Shown here: piece by piece, positions 10,893 to 35,652 of the stretch
How positions within the stretch are numbered: position 1 is the first letter of the stretch
How the letters are laid out: each line of letters opens with the position of its first letter
Assembly: GCA_028274465.1 (NCBI GenBank)
Contig: CM051456.1
Location: 7,379,545-7,443,544, forward strand
DNA: 64,000 nt
From: Plantago ovata
Taxonomy: Eukaryota > Streptophyta > Magnoliopsida > Lamiales > Plantaginaceae
Direction: 5' to 3'
Notes under the pieces: model-generated
Databases searched by the model: none
What the model saw: only the letters and a program-made list of their open reading frames with translations
What the model was told of the DNA's origin: nothing
Program-made: the position numbers and the translations under genes

Positions 10893-12050
10893 GGTGAACT
10901 TTTAGGGTAATCAATCTTTTCTTAATTTTGTTTTACGTTATAATTTTTAGGGATATTGTAGTAATTTTATAATTTTATTTTTACTTAATTATAATTTGGG
11001 GATATTGTTTTATTCAGTTGGAGTCTTCAGGAGGAAGCAAGCTGTGTCAGTTGACCAGTGTTGCAGGTCGTCGTTTGCTGTGTTTCTTTTATACATTTAG
11101 ACCATAGACTTTGCACGACATCGATGACAACCATCATCGGTCCATAATATGATTCATCATATAATTTAACTTTTGTGAATGGTGATATTATATGAGCCGA
11201 AACCTTATACTCGACTTGTTAAGATTAGAGCTTAACTTGTTCGATAAGGTTTTCGAGCCAAATCCGAATCTACATCTAAATTTAATTTATGTTCAACTAT
11301 TTTGGAGTTCCTCATCACTTAAGAGTTACTCCCTCTATCCAATCAAATGTTTCTCATTTCATTTTGTTGACCGTTTTTTTGTTGCAAATTAATCCTAAAT
11401 CACATCGAAGAAAAAATTTGAAAAAATTATTATAAAATAGTTTAACATTTATACTATTTTAATATTTTTTTTTTGATTTATTTCTGCTATATAATCTACG
11501 AGTAATTTGTGACCGAAAAAAAATCAACAAAACGAAATGGAAAACTTTAACCTGGACAGATAGTACTTTACTACTATGCTGGAGCAGTTTGCTGCCCATC
11601 TCCTACCCATTTCCTCGTTGCAGACTTGCAGTTAACCTCTATACTTACTCTGTTCCCACCAAGTATATTTTCTTTTTTATAATGTCCCTTAAAATTAAAG
11701 TACATAATATCTTTTTCTGGTAACTTTTTCATACTCATCTTATAGTGTATACTTGATGACAAATTTTAATGGAATATGATCAACTCAACTTATGTTATTA
11801 CAATAAAAACAAGGGCAATGATGTTTAAGTAAAACATCTTACCGGACAAGTACTCTCGTTCAGAAACGATAGTACTAGTACTAATTTAGGATCACACGAT
11901 AATTGTACATTTGTAGTAGTACTAATTTTTACAACACAATAATGTATATGAAACAATGAAGTGCAATCGACTGATATCATCACCAAACACTGAACACATT
12001 CTATCAAAATGAGTAAATTGAGAATTGACTATAAGAGCTGTACTCTAGTC
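10893..12050. other. Intergenic region between the PI4K-beta and NAC genes
   Basis: This holds the NAC promoter on the left and, beyond about 12000, the 3' UTR of PI4K-beta. A Stowaway-like MITE occupies 11326-11572. No other gene is visible. Confidence 0.5.
11326..11572. mobile_element. Stowaway-like MITE
   Basis: The left end is TTACTCCCTCTATCC and the right end, inverted, is AAAGTACTATCTGTCC. Inside, CATTTC-TTTTGTTGA is present in both inverted arms. The same family's right half recurs at 17250-17405. Confidence 0.6.
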
Positions 12051-12635
12051 TTCACATTTTTACATGATACACAAGAACGCGATTTCATGCATTCCTCAAA
12101 TTGCACATAAAAGAATCAAAGGATAACGATGGACACAGTGGTCGACGCAAATGGAAACAACAGCTAAAACCTCCTCTGGATCTGAAAAAAGCTACAATTT
12201 GATCGGACGATGGCAGTAGATACAAGCTGAGTTCTCTGCTGTACAGCTACTGATATACCAAACTCAAAAATGAAAACCCGTCGTCCCATTGGCCGTCTCA
12301 TCGTGTTCCATCTCCATATTATCAATCACTCTGTACAGTATGTCCCAACCAGAATGGGTTGAATATTGACACCCTTTTAAGGAAACTCTATGTCCAGCCC
12401 AGCTACACTTCGTTGAAACAAAGAACAACGAGAATAGAAAAATTGGTAGTTCCATTCCCAGAGAAGCCTTTCACAAGCCTCTGTAGAGCACTTTTAACAG
12501 AATCTAGCACTTGACAGGGGCCAACTCTGATGAGCTTCGGAAGCAAATTGCCCCAAAGTGATCCCTCCTCGAGCATAGTAACACTTCTTACACCCGAGGA
12601 CTTGAAGAGCCATTGATATAAAACATACTTCATTC

Positions 12636-24400
<11,765 letters not shown>

Positions 24401-24429
24401 CGTCAGATCCTTCTCCTCATCCTCAATCA

Positions 24430-25646
24430 ATCAATATGTTGAAAAATGTCCAAAACCCCTAAAATTGAGAAATTACAGACTCTAATTCGCCAGGCTATAT
24501 GTGTAATTGGTCTCACAGTTGAGGTATGATTGTGATGTGCGTGGAGGTAGAATGGCGCACGGCGGCGGAGTAGAGGGAATTTTACGGGGACAAGGCGGTG
24601 GTGGGTGCTAACGTGCGCAGGGGGTGATTTTTGGTTTTTGTTGAAAATGGGTTGAAGCTTCCAAGTGGGGTGAGTGACGGCAAAGCGAATCGAGAAGCGC
24701 ATGTGAAATTTTGGTGACTAGTCAATGTGATTTTGAATTTCTTTTTCGCCAAAATCATTTCAGACTTGGCTTTTTGAATTTTAAAAACAAGAAATTCAAA
24801 TTCCAAAAGAAAAACAAGAAATTACTAGAAGAACTTAATACTAATTTATAAAAAAACCATTTTGACCTTAATTGCTTTTATCTTCTTTTTCATATTTGGA
24901 CTTATGGGTAAGGCTGAGGGTTGGAAGGGATGTACGGGATTTTGGATTCTGAAATTTCAAGATCGGGATAACTTTTTGCCATCCCAATCCCTACATCCCG
25001 CCATAAATAAAGTTGGGTTTCGGATTCAAGCTGAAATTTGGGGTCCCATTCTTTTATGTACGATATTTTTTTTCAATGTTTTTCTATTAACATTTTCATT
25101 AATAAAAAAAATCAAAATATTTTTTTCCAATAATGATCATGTTCAAAACATTAACAACTAATTTAATCAAAACAAAATAAATTGAAGCAACTAACGTCTC
25201 AACGAATCGAATTAAGAGGAATGGAAAACTACAAAAGCTTTGTGAAACATGAAAATTAACATAATTATTGTTTGACCAACACAATAAACTACGTACAGTA
25301 ACATCTTTGGCCAACATAATATCGTTGTTTCTCTTAATGGAATGAAAAGCTATAAAATTTAGAGAAGTTAGTGACGTAATTTGTTGAATGATGATGCCAC
25401 CCACACAGATAGAGAAGATACAAACTCGGTTTTGTCGTGACTCTATTGTTTTAGTGTGTGTAGCCATTCGGGAGCCCAAAACAATCACAATCCCATCCTT
25501 AACTTATGTATGAGAATTCGGAAAATGTCCCAAACGAAATCAGATTTTTTTCGGAAAATCCCAATCAAAATCGTCTCCCTAATGCTCATGCCAAACACCA
25601 CCCCTAATCACAAGTTTAGATTATATGTATAATGTGACTACAAAGA
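24430..25646. other. Promoter and 5' flank of PI4K-beta, then spacer
   Basis: The leader and promoter of PI4K-beta run leftward from about 24700. Beyond it the sequence is AT-rich. Around 24915-25010 GGGATGTACGGGATTTTGG and its approximate inverse occur, possibly a transposon end. No exon is supported. Confidence 0.4.
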
Positions 25647-25660
25647 TTATAGGGTAAAAC

Positions 25661-26219
25661 TGAACTTTGATGCAACATGGAATAATACGCAATAGGGAGC
25701 TCGACATGGAGTAGTGGCTCATAATCATATGGTCACAATGGTCTCCACCAGTTGTGAATTGTGTCAAACTGAACTATGATGCTTCATGGAATACCACACA
25801 ACATAGATCTAGTAGCTGGGCTTGGACCCATGGCTAATCATATGGGCACGGTTCTTACTTGGAGACGGGTGTAGCACATGTTGATAGTGCAGAGACAACT
25901 GAATGTTTTAATGTTATAGAAGATGTGTGCGTGGCACGAGATCGGTAGTTTTGTAATGTTGAAAGGGGACTGTCTCATGGTTATCAAGCAGACATCTATT
26001 TCAGGAACTTTGATCGAGAAAACATGTGAAACATTCGCTAGACGATATTGCAATCATTGCTCGTTTGTTAGCTCGTAATTTTGTTGATGATAGTTCGGGT
26101 TTCTCAGCTTTGCATTGAGATGTCCCTGATGTAATTTTTTTTCTTTTTTTTTAGCAAATCACTGATGTAACTTGGATGATTATTAATACTTTTTCTTTTC
26201 TTGAAAAAAAAAAAAAAAC
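25661..26219 (+). mobile_element. 5'-truncated LINE with poly(A) tail and 14-bp target duplication
   Basis: The insertion is bounded by the direct repeat TTATAGGGTAAAAC at 25647-25660 and 26220-26233, and ends in a run of about 15 A just before the right repeat. Reading + frames in pieces gives RNase H-like remnants typical of plant non-LTR elements: KLNFDA-W near the left edge (repeated once near 25765), then ARNFVDDSSGFSALH-DVPDVI at the 3' end. Frameshifts and stops are many. The RNase H end of the element is present and everything upstream was lost by 5' truncation. Confidence 0.82.
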
Positions 26220-26445
26220 TTATAGGGTAAAACAAGAAACATATTACTAGAAAGATTACTGTAAATTGCAATTTTAAGGAGACAAATTAAGAAAACTACT
26301 ATACTCCACTTCACTTCCTAAATAGCTTTCGCCAATTCGGTTTAGCTAGACCCGCCAACAACATAAACCTGCAAAAACCATTTACAGGAGAGCTGAAGAA
26401 GATGTACAGCTGTAACGGAATCACAGATCTGTAAATGACACAATC

Positions 26446-29400
26446 ATGGTTAATCCAAGGGCCCATTCCCATGCCAAGAACCCCTTCACCTCGAGAAGCA
26501 GAAAGTCATCGATTCTGCCAGTGACTCTCTACGTGATTCTTATATGCATTCTCTCCCTCTCCGTTTTCGTCCTGTACAGCAAGGATATATCGGAGCACGA
26601 GCACGACAATTTGCCGCTGCTTGGAACAGAGCAGTCCAAATACGAAAAGGTTTCTGTTCTATTGTTTCTATTTTATATTTTTATTTGATTGATTTGGAAT
26701 TAGGAATGTGATCACTGGAGTGACACTGTGTTATTGCAGTGGAGAATTGCATAAATATATTTTCGATTTAACTGCTGAAGATGTTAACATTTTTTAATCA
26801 AATATTTAATTGTTCATGATTGAAGCTTGATTAGGTTAGAATTTGGAATTTACCCTTTCTTCTCAGTGATACTACTCGTTAACTTGTACTAATACGTCAA
26901 GCATTAGGTGTTCAAATTCATACTGGATACAGTGATACAGTTGAGATTAGTCTATGACATAATTGCAAGAATATTAGTTTCTAAAGGATGCAGGTGTTTA
27001 TGCATCTTTTGCCATGTCATTAGAATCTAGAGAATTTATCTTAAAGGTCGAAACATCTTTTATTAGCTGATTGAAGTATTTTTTGCTTACAAAATATACC
27101 ATTGCATATTCCTTTGTACCCAGTTTCATATGTAAAGTTAGATAATCACACAAGAAACTCAAGATATTGCTGTTGCTGCTATGGTGAGATAGATACTCGA
27201 TTGTGTGGAATACGTTACTGTGAATCTATATGAGCAACCATATAAAAGTTTGTGGTTCGCCCAGAGATCGTTTTGAGCCTAATGTAGAGAGTTCTGCACT
27301 CTGAAGTTGTTGCATTTTGCTTTCTCCTGCTTTACTGCTTAGGAATCCTTTGCTGAAGTTACTAAGTACACTTACTAAATCTGGAACAATTTAGTGTGGT
27401 ATTGGGGGGAGGGTGCAGAAATCTTGGTGTTATGTATAACTCTATTTCTGTCTGCAGCTATTGGATGATCAACTCTGGGGAGCTCCTTCTACTCTTAGAT
27501 TACATCCATGCACCAAGCCAACGAGTAAATATAAAGGTTCAGCAGTCTTCTATGATCCTGTTGTTTTCGTGCTTCCCTCTCGTTTCAAATAATTAGGCTG
27601 TATTGTATACGTTCAGCAACCGGGGCATCGGACCGCTATATGACTGTCAGAAGTAATGGAGGATTAAATCAAATGCGTACAGGGGTAAGTTTCATCATTC
27701 TCTGTTCTGTTGTTTCCATTCTGGCACTTCATAAACTTCAAACCTAGATATCAACTCCTATAAAGCCACTTGTTATTATAAACAGTTACAAGGGAGGTTC
27801 GTGCAATACTTGCTGATCTGGAATGCAAACTGGGTTGGTGTTCATCTAGGATCAGCATATTGAAATTAGGTTTAATGATAAATACCACTGAAACTCGATA
27901 TGTAGAATTATGTATAAGTTGCAGACATTTGGTTGGATTCTAATGCATAAGCCACACAGGCCCATAATACTGTTAAATAACAACCAGGCAAATCTATGCT
28001 CCAATATCGATGATACTATCCTCATTTAGGATTTGTGTGCCTAAAAAATCTTGTATCTCCCATTGAGAAAAATATTGACAATGTTACCAGATGGTTTTTA
28101 GAATTTAGATTTTTTTTCAAATTTTCCTAACTGCATGGTTTCTGGTAAGAACATGACTAGACTTTGAGGCCATTCTGTATATCTCTGAAATAAAAAGGAG
28201 GCCATATAGTTACATCGGAATCTTTATCTATATGTGGGATTAAACATGACATGAACATTTTGAAGTTGTTATTTGCATGCGAATTTTCAAACAAAATATG
28301 GTACTCAGTCTCACACATTACTAAAATGCTAGGATTTAGCAGCAGTATCTTTCTTCATTTTGCTAACGTGGTGGAACATACATGCTTTAACTCTGCCACT
28401 TCCGTTTGGCTAATTCTGTCCATAAGCTAAAACTAAGATATTTCTCTTTGTTCTTTTTCTGCCCTTGCATTTATTTCACCAACTTATGTTTCATATAGAT
28501 CGCTGATATGGTTGCCGTGGCACGTATAATGAATGCAACATTAGTGATTCCTCAACTGGATAAACGTTCATTCTGGCAAGATACTAGGTAAATAAGTTTG
28601 CTGCTATGTGGTAATTAACTCCCCATATGATCACTCCATGTAGCTTGTCATAATACAGGAACTCTCAACACGTTGTTTTTTAATGCTTATTTCAGTACGT
28701 TTGCTGATGTATTTGATGAACTTCACTTCATTAAATCTTTACAACAAGATGTAAGAATTGTGAAAGAACTTCCAAAAGAATTGGAGTCGGTGCCCCATGC
28801 CAGGAAACACTTTACGTCGTGGTCCGGTGTGGGCTACTATGAAGAAATGAGACAACTGTGGAAAGAGTATCAGGTAAGCTAATATTCACTCTTTTTTTCC
28901 GTCATTTACTCGTAACACGGGCACCAGTTATAATAAAATTACTTGCAAGATGGCATCAAATTGTTATGCTTGTTCATCTTCATTGGTATCTGTGCCAGCG
29001 AATAAACATGTTTCAGTATTGGGCTTTACATAATTTAAAATAGATGTACAGACATTGTTAAGCAAAAATCTGAATGCTATCATCATAAGTTTGTAATGAA
29101 GGGAAATATTGTGAGTTCGTCACAACATGATGAAGTCATGAACTGCCATATAATTGTTCTGCAGGTTATTCACGTTGCAAAGTCGGACTCTAGACTTGCA
29201 AACAATGATCTGCCTGTTGACATTCAAAGATTGAGATGTCGTGCTCTGTATCATGCTCTCCGCTTTTCTCCTACTATTGAAAGTCTGGGTAAGGTAAAAC
29301 CGGTGATCTTTTCGCTTTTCAAATTATACCTGCATTGCAGACACAATGAATTCCAGTTAGCATTAAGCTGAAGTTCCCAAATCCCTCTATCGGATTCAGT

Positions 29401-32400
29401 GAATGTTTGAAAATGACATGTGGCAATTGATTATAGATTTTTCTGTAGTAAAAGCGGTCAACATGGTGTTTTCAACAGCTTTTAGCTTGTGAGTCTTTAC
29501 TCTTTAATCATACACTAATATAATCACTTCTGAAGAAGCATTTAACCTTTTTTATTTAGCTTGACACTGTTTTTCAGCACCTTTTGCAAACACCCTTACC
29601 TGATTGTGCTTCATTTAAGCACTTCATGGGAATCATTTTGCAATTAATCTCAGTAGTACTGTGAAGATTGCAAAGATTTCTTTGGGTCCCTAGAGTATAT
29701 GTAGGATTATCCACGTGTGATCACCTGAACTTGTCAATTTCTGCAAATGCATTTAAGAGGTCTCCTATGGGGATTCATGTTATATTAGGTTCTGAGCATA
29801 AATGACGCTGACACCACAGAAGCTAGTGGAGCGACTGAAGTCAAATGGACAAAGATTCATTGCCCTTCACTTAAGATATGAGAAAGACATGTTATCTTTC
29901 ACTGGATGCACTTATGGTCTCACTGAAGCAGAGTCCGAGGAACTCAGATTAATGAGGTGAAAATATTTCGATGTTAATCCTGAATGTTGATCATATTATG
30001 TGAATTCTCAAATCATACATGAATAGTAAAAGACCATCACTTGCTTACCAATTTGATCAGTTGAAATTATTCCCATGTGGCCTGTTATAGAATCTAAAGT
30101 CTCATGAATCAAGCTATTCCAAGTTATTGTGTCAACTTTACCTGTCTGAAATGTGTAAATTGACCCTTTTTCATGAGAATAGAGAAGGCTTATCTGTGGT
30201 TAAGAAGATAGAAGATATGGCCAACAGATATATGTTGCTTCTTAGTCAAGAACTTAATGAATACAGCACATTGAGCAGAGGAGGTGTCTTGCACATAGAT
30301 ATGGTAGTCATTTGGATGGTTATGGTAAATTGGTAATTGGTGCTGAATATTCACGTACCAATACTTCTGCTCAAGAATAAAGCCTTATATACAAGTATTC
30401 TTTTTTATGTATGTTTGTCAGACTTGCATTCTAAGATCAGATACTATCACAAGAAATAAATCTCCTCAGTAGAAAACGTGAAAGCCTTTACTCTTTAGAT
30501 GTTCAATTAGATTTCGAGTTTATGATCTGTTTTCTTCTTCCTCTCTCTCTTTTGGTTCAATGATTAGAAACCAGTATTTGCAACTCTTCCTCTTTAGATT
30601 AGTAGCTTAGTGGAGTATTACTTTTTAAATGTCAGTTGTAGATTCCGGTGGCAACATGCCAACGCCTTAAGTTCGGCCATGGGCATATACTTATGCATTC
30701 TGCATCTATGGATTGGGGATTACCGCCTGTTACACAATGATGTCATCTTTGTGCAATAGAACTAGTGCAAAGAAGTCGTTTTTTTCCTTTACACAGAGTG
30801 ATTGATGTCAGAGCATGGGGAGGAGAGAACAATGAACAGTTCTGGCCGAGGGAGATTGAAATAGTATATAGTAGGCAAAGAAAATGATTGCTTGAATGAA
30901 AAGTACTTCTGAGGGGTGGTGGGAATGAGTGTTAAGAATGAGATGGGGCCCGGCACTATGTTAGAGGAAATGAGGAATAAACGTGATGATATTGGCTTGC
31001 TATATTTTGTAATGGTTCCTGCTGTCTTTCAGTTACCAAGTGTTCTGTTGATACTTTCTGGAGATGTATATGGACTAGAGTTAATATATCTATTACAAAA
31101 AGAGCTTCATTGGCACTCTCATTGACATTTGACCTCCCCACCCCCTCCTCCTCTCTTTCCCCCCTTATTAGGGAGAAAACAAGTCATTGGAAGATCAAAA
31201 ACATCAACTCAACCGAACAGAGAATAGGTGGCCTCTGCCCTTTAACTCCCAAGGAGGTTGGGTTGTTTCTGGAAGCACTTGGTTACCCTTCATCTACAAC
31301 ACTATATATTGCTGCTGGGGAAATTTATGGTGGTGAGTCTCACCTTTCAGAGCTAACCTCTCGCTTTCCAAACATTGTTTTCAAGGTGAGTTCAGTTCTC
31401 TAACTGATTTACCTTAGGATTTTAATCAACACACATTCCATTTCAAATGCTACCTTTTCAAACATCATTTCTCATTTGTGGCAGGAAATGCTTGCAACCC
31501 AGCAAGAATTAAAACCATATTTGAATCATGCATCTCAAACTGCGGCCCTTGATTATATTATATCCGTCGAGAGTGATATTTTCATTCCGTCACATTCGGG
31601 TAACATGGCAAGAGTTGTTGAAGGTCACCGCCGTTTCTTAAGGCATCGGAAGACGATCACTCCGGACAGGTAGATGTGCTGTGAAATCATAATATGGTCA
31701 ACTCGAGAATGCTAATAGTATGTGTTAGAATGAGATTATACACACACACACACACACACTCTAGAATCCCATGAGGTATTTCCTAGTAAAGAGAGGTATC
31801 AGGAAAAATCTATTTTCTATTTGCAGCTAGTAAGTTTCTCTTGTTTTGTTTTTCCTGTATAGGCACACTATCATCACAAAGATACATACTCTATGGTTCT
31901 TGATGCTGCTGTTTGGTCCTGCTATTAAGTAGTGTAACATGCAGGGGTGGCTTTCATACCTCTCTAAAAAATAATCAAATAATATGAACTCTAGAATCCC
32001 ATGAAATATTTCCTAGTAAAGAGAGGTATCAGGAAAAATCTACTTTTTTTTGCAGCTACGCAAGTTTCTCTTGTTTTGTTTGTCCTGTATAGGCACACTA
32101 CCATCACAAAGATCACATACTCTATAGTTCTTGATGCTGCTGTTTGGTCCTGCTATTAAGTAGTGTAACATGCAGGGGTGGCCTAGTTGGCTTATTTGAC
32201 AAACTGGAAGCTGGACAGATTGAAATGAAGGCCTTCTCTCGCCGTGTGAAGCAATTGCATAAGAACAGGTAAAGTGATGGCCAAACAACTTACTCTCTTT
32301 AATTCCAAAGCATGTGCCATGATCTTGAAGTCTTTCTTGCCCCTTGGCCCCCAAAATTCTATCATGTCGCATACCAAAGTTAAACACTGATATTCTTTAT

Positions 32401-33420
32401 CCTTCTTTCCACATCAGTTGACAACTTCCAATTCTGTCATCTCTTTCTCGGAGATTTTGCTGCATATTACGCTCTATTTAAATTCTGAAAGTGTTCTGAT
32501 TGTAGTATCCTTCGGCTGATTAAAATACTTCCAAGTTTCAAGAATAGAATTTTAGCAAAAAAAACATCGTCCCTCAAGTTTGGACTTTGTGCAAAGAGCC
32601 CCTAAAGTTTGCACATGCGTGATTTGACCCCTGAAGTTTCAAACTCGATGCAATTTTCTCTCCATCAATTGTGCATGTGTGTGATTTTCCCCCATTAAGT
32701 TTCAAAATCAGTGCAATTTGGTCCATGAGTTTAAATGTTGCTGTCATTACAAGGAGTGAATCATACCGAATTTGAATTTTCAGGGGCAAAGTACATACAG
32801 TGATACACATAACCTTTAAGGGAAAGTCAGAAGTCCATACTTTAGGGGGCAAGTTTACACATGGAAGCTTTAAGATCTGTTTACAGGGACCATTAAACTT
32901 TAGGGGGCAAAACTTTCTTTTTTTTTTTTCTTTTTTGGTCCCTATATATAGTTGTTCTTCTGTCCAGTGTCCACAGCACTAGCACCCCACCCTTGGCTGG
33001 GGGAGTTTGGGTAGCGCGGATGCTTGTTAAAATTACCACTATACTTTCAAGTGGAGAAGTCAATGGCAAAGTTATGCCTATAAATCACTATTTTCAATGA
33101 TTATGCAAGTACATTCCATCCACATGAGAAAGTATTTCAGTAGTTTAGACTTAGTTGCCTCACATGGAAGGGAAATGAAACTGAGAAACACTGAAACAGT
33201 GTCCTAGAACGTTGCCCTCATCTCTGGCAAAAAGTTATTTAGGCAGTAGATTTGGTGTTTGGTTCAGCATCTAATAATTTTACATTTTTGCAGACAAGGT
33301 GCGCCACGAAGAAGAGGTGGTGCACCACCGGGAATCAGGGGTCGGGCTCGATTGAGGCTGGAGGAATCATTCTACCAAAACCCGTACCCTGAATGTATTT
33401 GTGAATCACAGGACCGATAG
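26446..33420 (+). CDS. GDP-fucose protein O-fucosyltransferase family (DUF246) protein
   Basis: Eleven exons join in frame to 500 aa: 26446-26649, 27458-27536, 27617-27684, 28499-28587, 28696-28873, 29165-29293, 29820-29956, 31172-31385, 31485-31669, 32176-32268 and 33294-33420. A single membrane segment at residues 23-44 after a basic tail predicts a type II Golgi protein. Family motifs are present in order: [80 protein letters not shown] and [16 protein letters not shown]. Members act in cell-wall or glycoprotein fucosylation, but the acceptor of this one is unknown. It resembles Arabidopsis At5g64600. The intron before exon 10 contains a duplicated copy of the exon 10 acceptor region (31758-31951). 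Confidence 0.92.
31758..31951 (+). repeat. Direct repeat, copy 1: duplicated intron end and splice acceptor
   Basis: This is nearly identical to 31988-32182. Both copies run from ACTCTAGAATCCCATGA to ATGCAGGGGTGGC, so the acceptor and the first 8 nt of exon 10 are duplicated. Copy 1 is followed by unrelated sequence and would reach a stop codon about 13 codons on. A (CA)n run sits at its left border. Confidence 0.85.
31988..32182 (+). repeat. Direct repeat, copy 2: contains the true exon 10 acceptor
   Basis: This second copy ends inside exon 10 (acceptor ATGCAG before 32176). It continues into the conserved [13 protein letters not shown] coding sequence, so it holds the functional acceptor. 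Confidence 0.85.
32558..32912. mobile_element. Degenerate inverted-repeat element in the last fucosyltransferase intron
   Basis: Motifs such as CCCCTAAAGTTTGCACATG and CCCCTGAAGTTTCAAACTCG recur, and inverted counterparts (AAACTTTAGGGGGCAAAAC, ACTTTAGGGGGCAAG) lie at the right. It looks like an old Mutator-like MITE. Exact ends and target duplication could not be fixed. Confidence 0.4.
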
Positions 33421-34079
33421 CAAGAGTCAAAGATGACACCATTTATTGCTGGCATTCACGTACGTGATGCATGCGACGATTGCCCAGATTTCGGTTTATA
33501 TCTCTGCATGTGAAGTCTAAACACGCTTGCTGGTTGCTGCATGCATATTATCCCAGATCTCGGTTTAGGCTACACTGGCAGTTTTCTTCCTAACTTCTAA
33601 GATGTAGAATTTGGGTGCTCTCTATCATTTCCCTTCTCTTTTCTCATCATTTTATTAGGCATTAGATAGACGAACCTGTATATGATTTCTTCTTTTGGTA
33701 ATCAATACCATAGCATATACACTAAAATATGGACGGCAACACGGCGTCAACAAGTTGGCATTTTATTGCACTATTTAATGTGATTATAAATTCAAAATTT
33801 CCAGTGTGAGATAGGTTCTTATCTTCATTTCAATATTTCGGTCTGATCAATTTTTTGTGCAGCTTCAAAGGTAAGACTTGTTGTGAAGCCAACAATAACA
33901 AGCTGGTTTCTTAAAGCCAGGTTAGATCTGTATTCCTTCCTCCTTTCGTAGAGTTTTCATAGACCATGTTTGGCTTACAATCTCCAATTCCTCGTGCACA
34001 TCCTTGAGCAGATCCTACATATCGATATTTGTTGTTGATCATGATACAAACACTCTCCTTGTTTCTCTCCTGGAAAGGC
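33421..34079. other. 3' flank of the fucosyltransferase gene
   Basis: This holds the probable 3' UTR and terminator, then AT-rich spacer. No exon is supported. Confidence 0.4.
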
Positions 34080-34640
34080 TGCTTCCTTGAAAGCAAGCTT
34101 TGAAAAATATCCACAAAAAATCATCAAAAGAATACATGGCCTGGAGAGTCAAATCACTGATTATAGAGCTGAGGACTTGATTGAAACTCACACCACGGAC
34201 CAGATACGTCTCAAGCCCCAACACGGCCAGAACACTCATAATATACCCAACGGACTTGCAACATGTTATTGATGATTGATGAATTGGATGCCCGCATTGG
34301 ATAGTGTTGAAGATTGACGATCAGACGCTGGGATACTAGTGCAGCTGCTTGGTTCGTGCCTACTCCAAATTGAAGGAGCGACTCACTGGAGAACCAACTA
34401 AACTGGTCATCTCAATTGTTGGGATGGAAGGAATTGGTAAGACAGTGATCCTTTCATTCTTTACCACTTTGACATTTTTGCATGGGCTATAATATCCCAT
34501 GAATATAATGTCAGAGGTTCTGGCTATTTAGTTGCATAACTGGAAAGAATACTGAGGAACTCCGTGAAATGAAAGACGCTTGACTTGGAGAAATCATACA
34601 CAAGATTTTAATTGATGGAAAAACAAATATGTAAGGAATG
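34080..34640 (+). pseudogene. NB-ARC (CNL) resistance-gene relic, R1/Rx-like
   Basis: Pieces of a coiled-coil NB-LRR protein can be read in shifting + frames. They include HGLESQITDYRAEDLIETH (the CC-domain EDVID-like region), then DLQHVIDD ending in a stop. Then comes LKERLTGEPTKLVISIVGME followed by GIGKT (P-loop, about 34372-34445), YHFDIFAWAIISHEYNVR and LGEIIHKILIDGK (RNBS-A region). Several stops and frameshifts separate them. The ARC2 and leucine-rich repeat parts are absent. Intact relatives are cytoplasmic immune receptors. This copy is dead and its right side abuts a foldback element. Confidence 0.8.
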
Positions 34641-34769
34641 GTCTACAGAAGCAAGTAGCAACATTATTACAGTCACCAGATCTCATCCATTCAAAGTTAT
34701 TTTTCACCCAAAAAAGTAAAAACTCCATAACCAATGTAGAATAGAGAGTCAATTTTTTTTATTTTTTTT

Positions 34770-35652
34770 TACTCCGGGATGGTACCTCGCCAATTTAGGT
34801 ACTCTAGAATATCATCGTCCAATTTAAGTATTCTGTACTCTACAATAATACTACGTCCAATTTAGGTACTCCGGTCAATTTTTCGATTAGTCAAACCGGA
34901 AAACTCAATTTTGACTCCTGTTATTGGCTTCGTTTTTTAAAAAAACTTATAATTATGTTTTAAAATTGTAAAAAAATATTAAAAAATATGCAATCATTTT
35001 AAAAAATATTCATAAAATGAAAGAAAATTCTAATAAAATAAAAAATGGGACAAAAATATTAAAATTGGATTTTTTTTTAATTCAGAAAAATTATTGAAAT
35101 GCATTTTTTTTAACATCTAGACGATTGGAAAAAGATGGGCGAATTAGGGTTTACTAGCAACCACTATCCATATGGGAACAAATGCGAGCTTCAGGTGCTG
35201 CAAAGATGTTCACAAAGTGTTCCAATAATTTTCTAAAATTCTAAAAAATTCCCAATTTTTATTAAATTAGTATTTTCCCCATTTTTTTAATATCTTACTA
35301 TTATTTTTTCAATTTTTATCAAATTTTTTTCATTTTATAATTATTTTTTCAATTGTTTTAATATTGATTAATAATTTTAAAATGATTTTATATTTTTTAA
35401 TTATTGTTTACAATTTTAAAACCTAATTATAAGCTTTTTTAAAAATAAAAACTAAGCAAGAACCAATTGAAACACGTCATGTGTCCCGGATTTAATTTAT
35501 ATTTATTTTATAAAGTCAAAATTGAGTTTTAGGTTTGACTAGTCAAAAAATTGAACGGAGTTCCTAAATTGGACATGATATTATTATAGAGTACCTAAAA
35601 TGAACGATAAAATTTTAGAGTACCTAAATTGGCAAGGTACCATTCTGGAGTA
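34770..35652. mobile_element. Large foldback element, about 880 bp
   Basis: The left arm (ACTCCGGGATGGTACCTCGCC onward) and right arm are inverted copies over at least 160 bp, with clear pairing continuing almost to the centre near 35110-35220. Each arm holds several CCAATTTAGGTACTC units. No transposase is present. The AT-rich flanks hide the target duplication. A transcript through it would form a very long hairpin. Confidence 0.75.
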
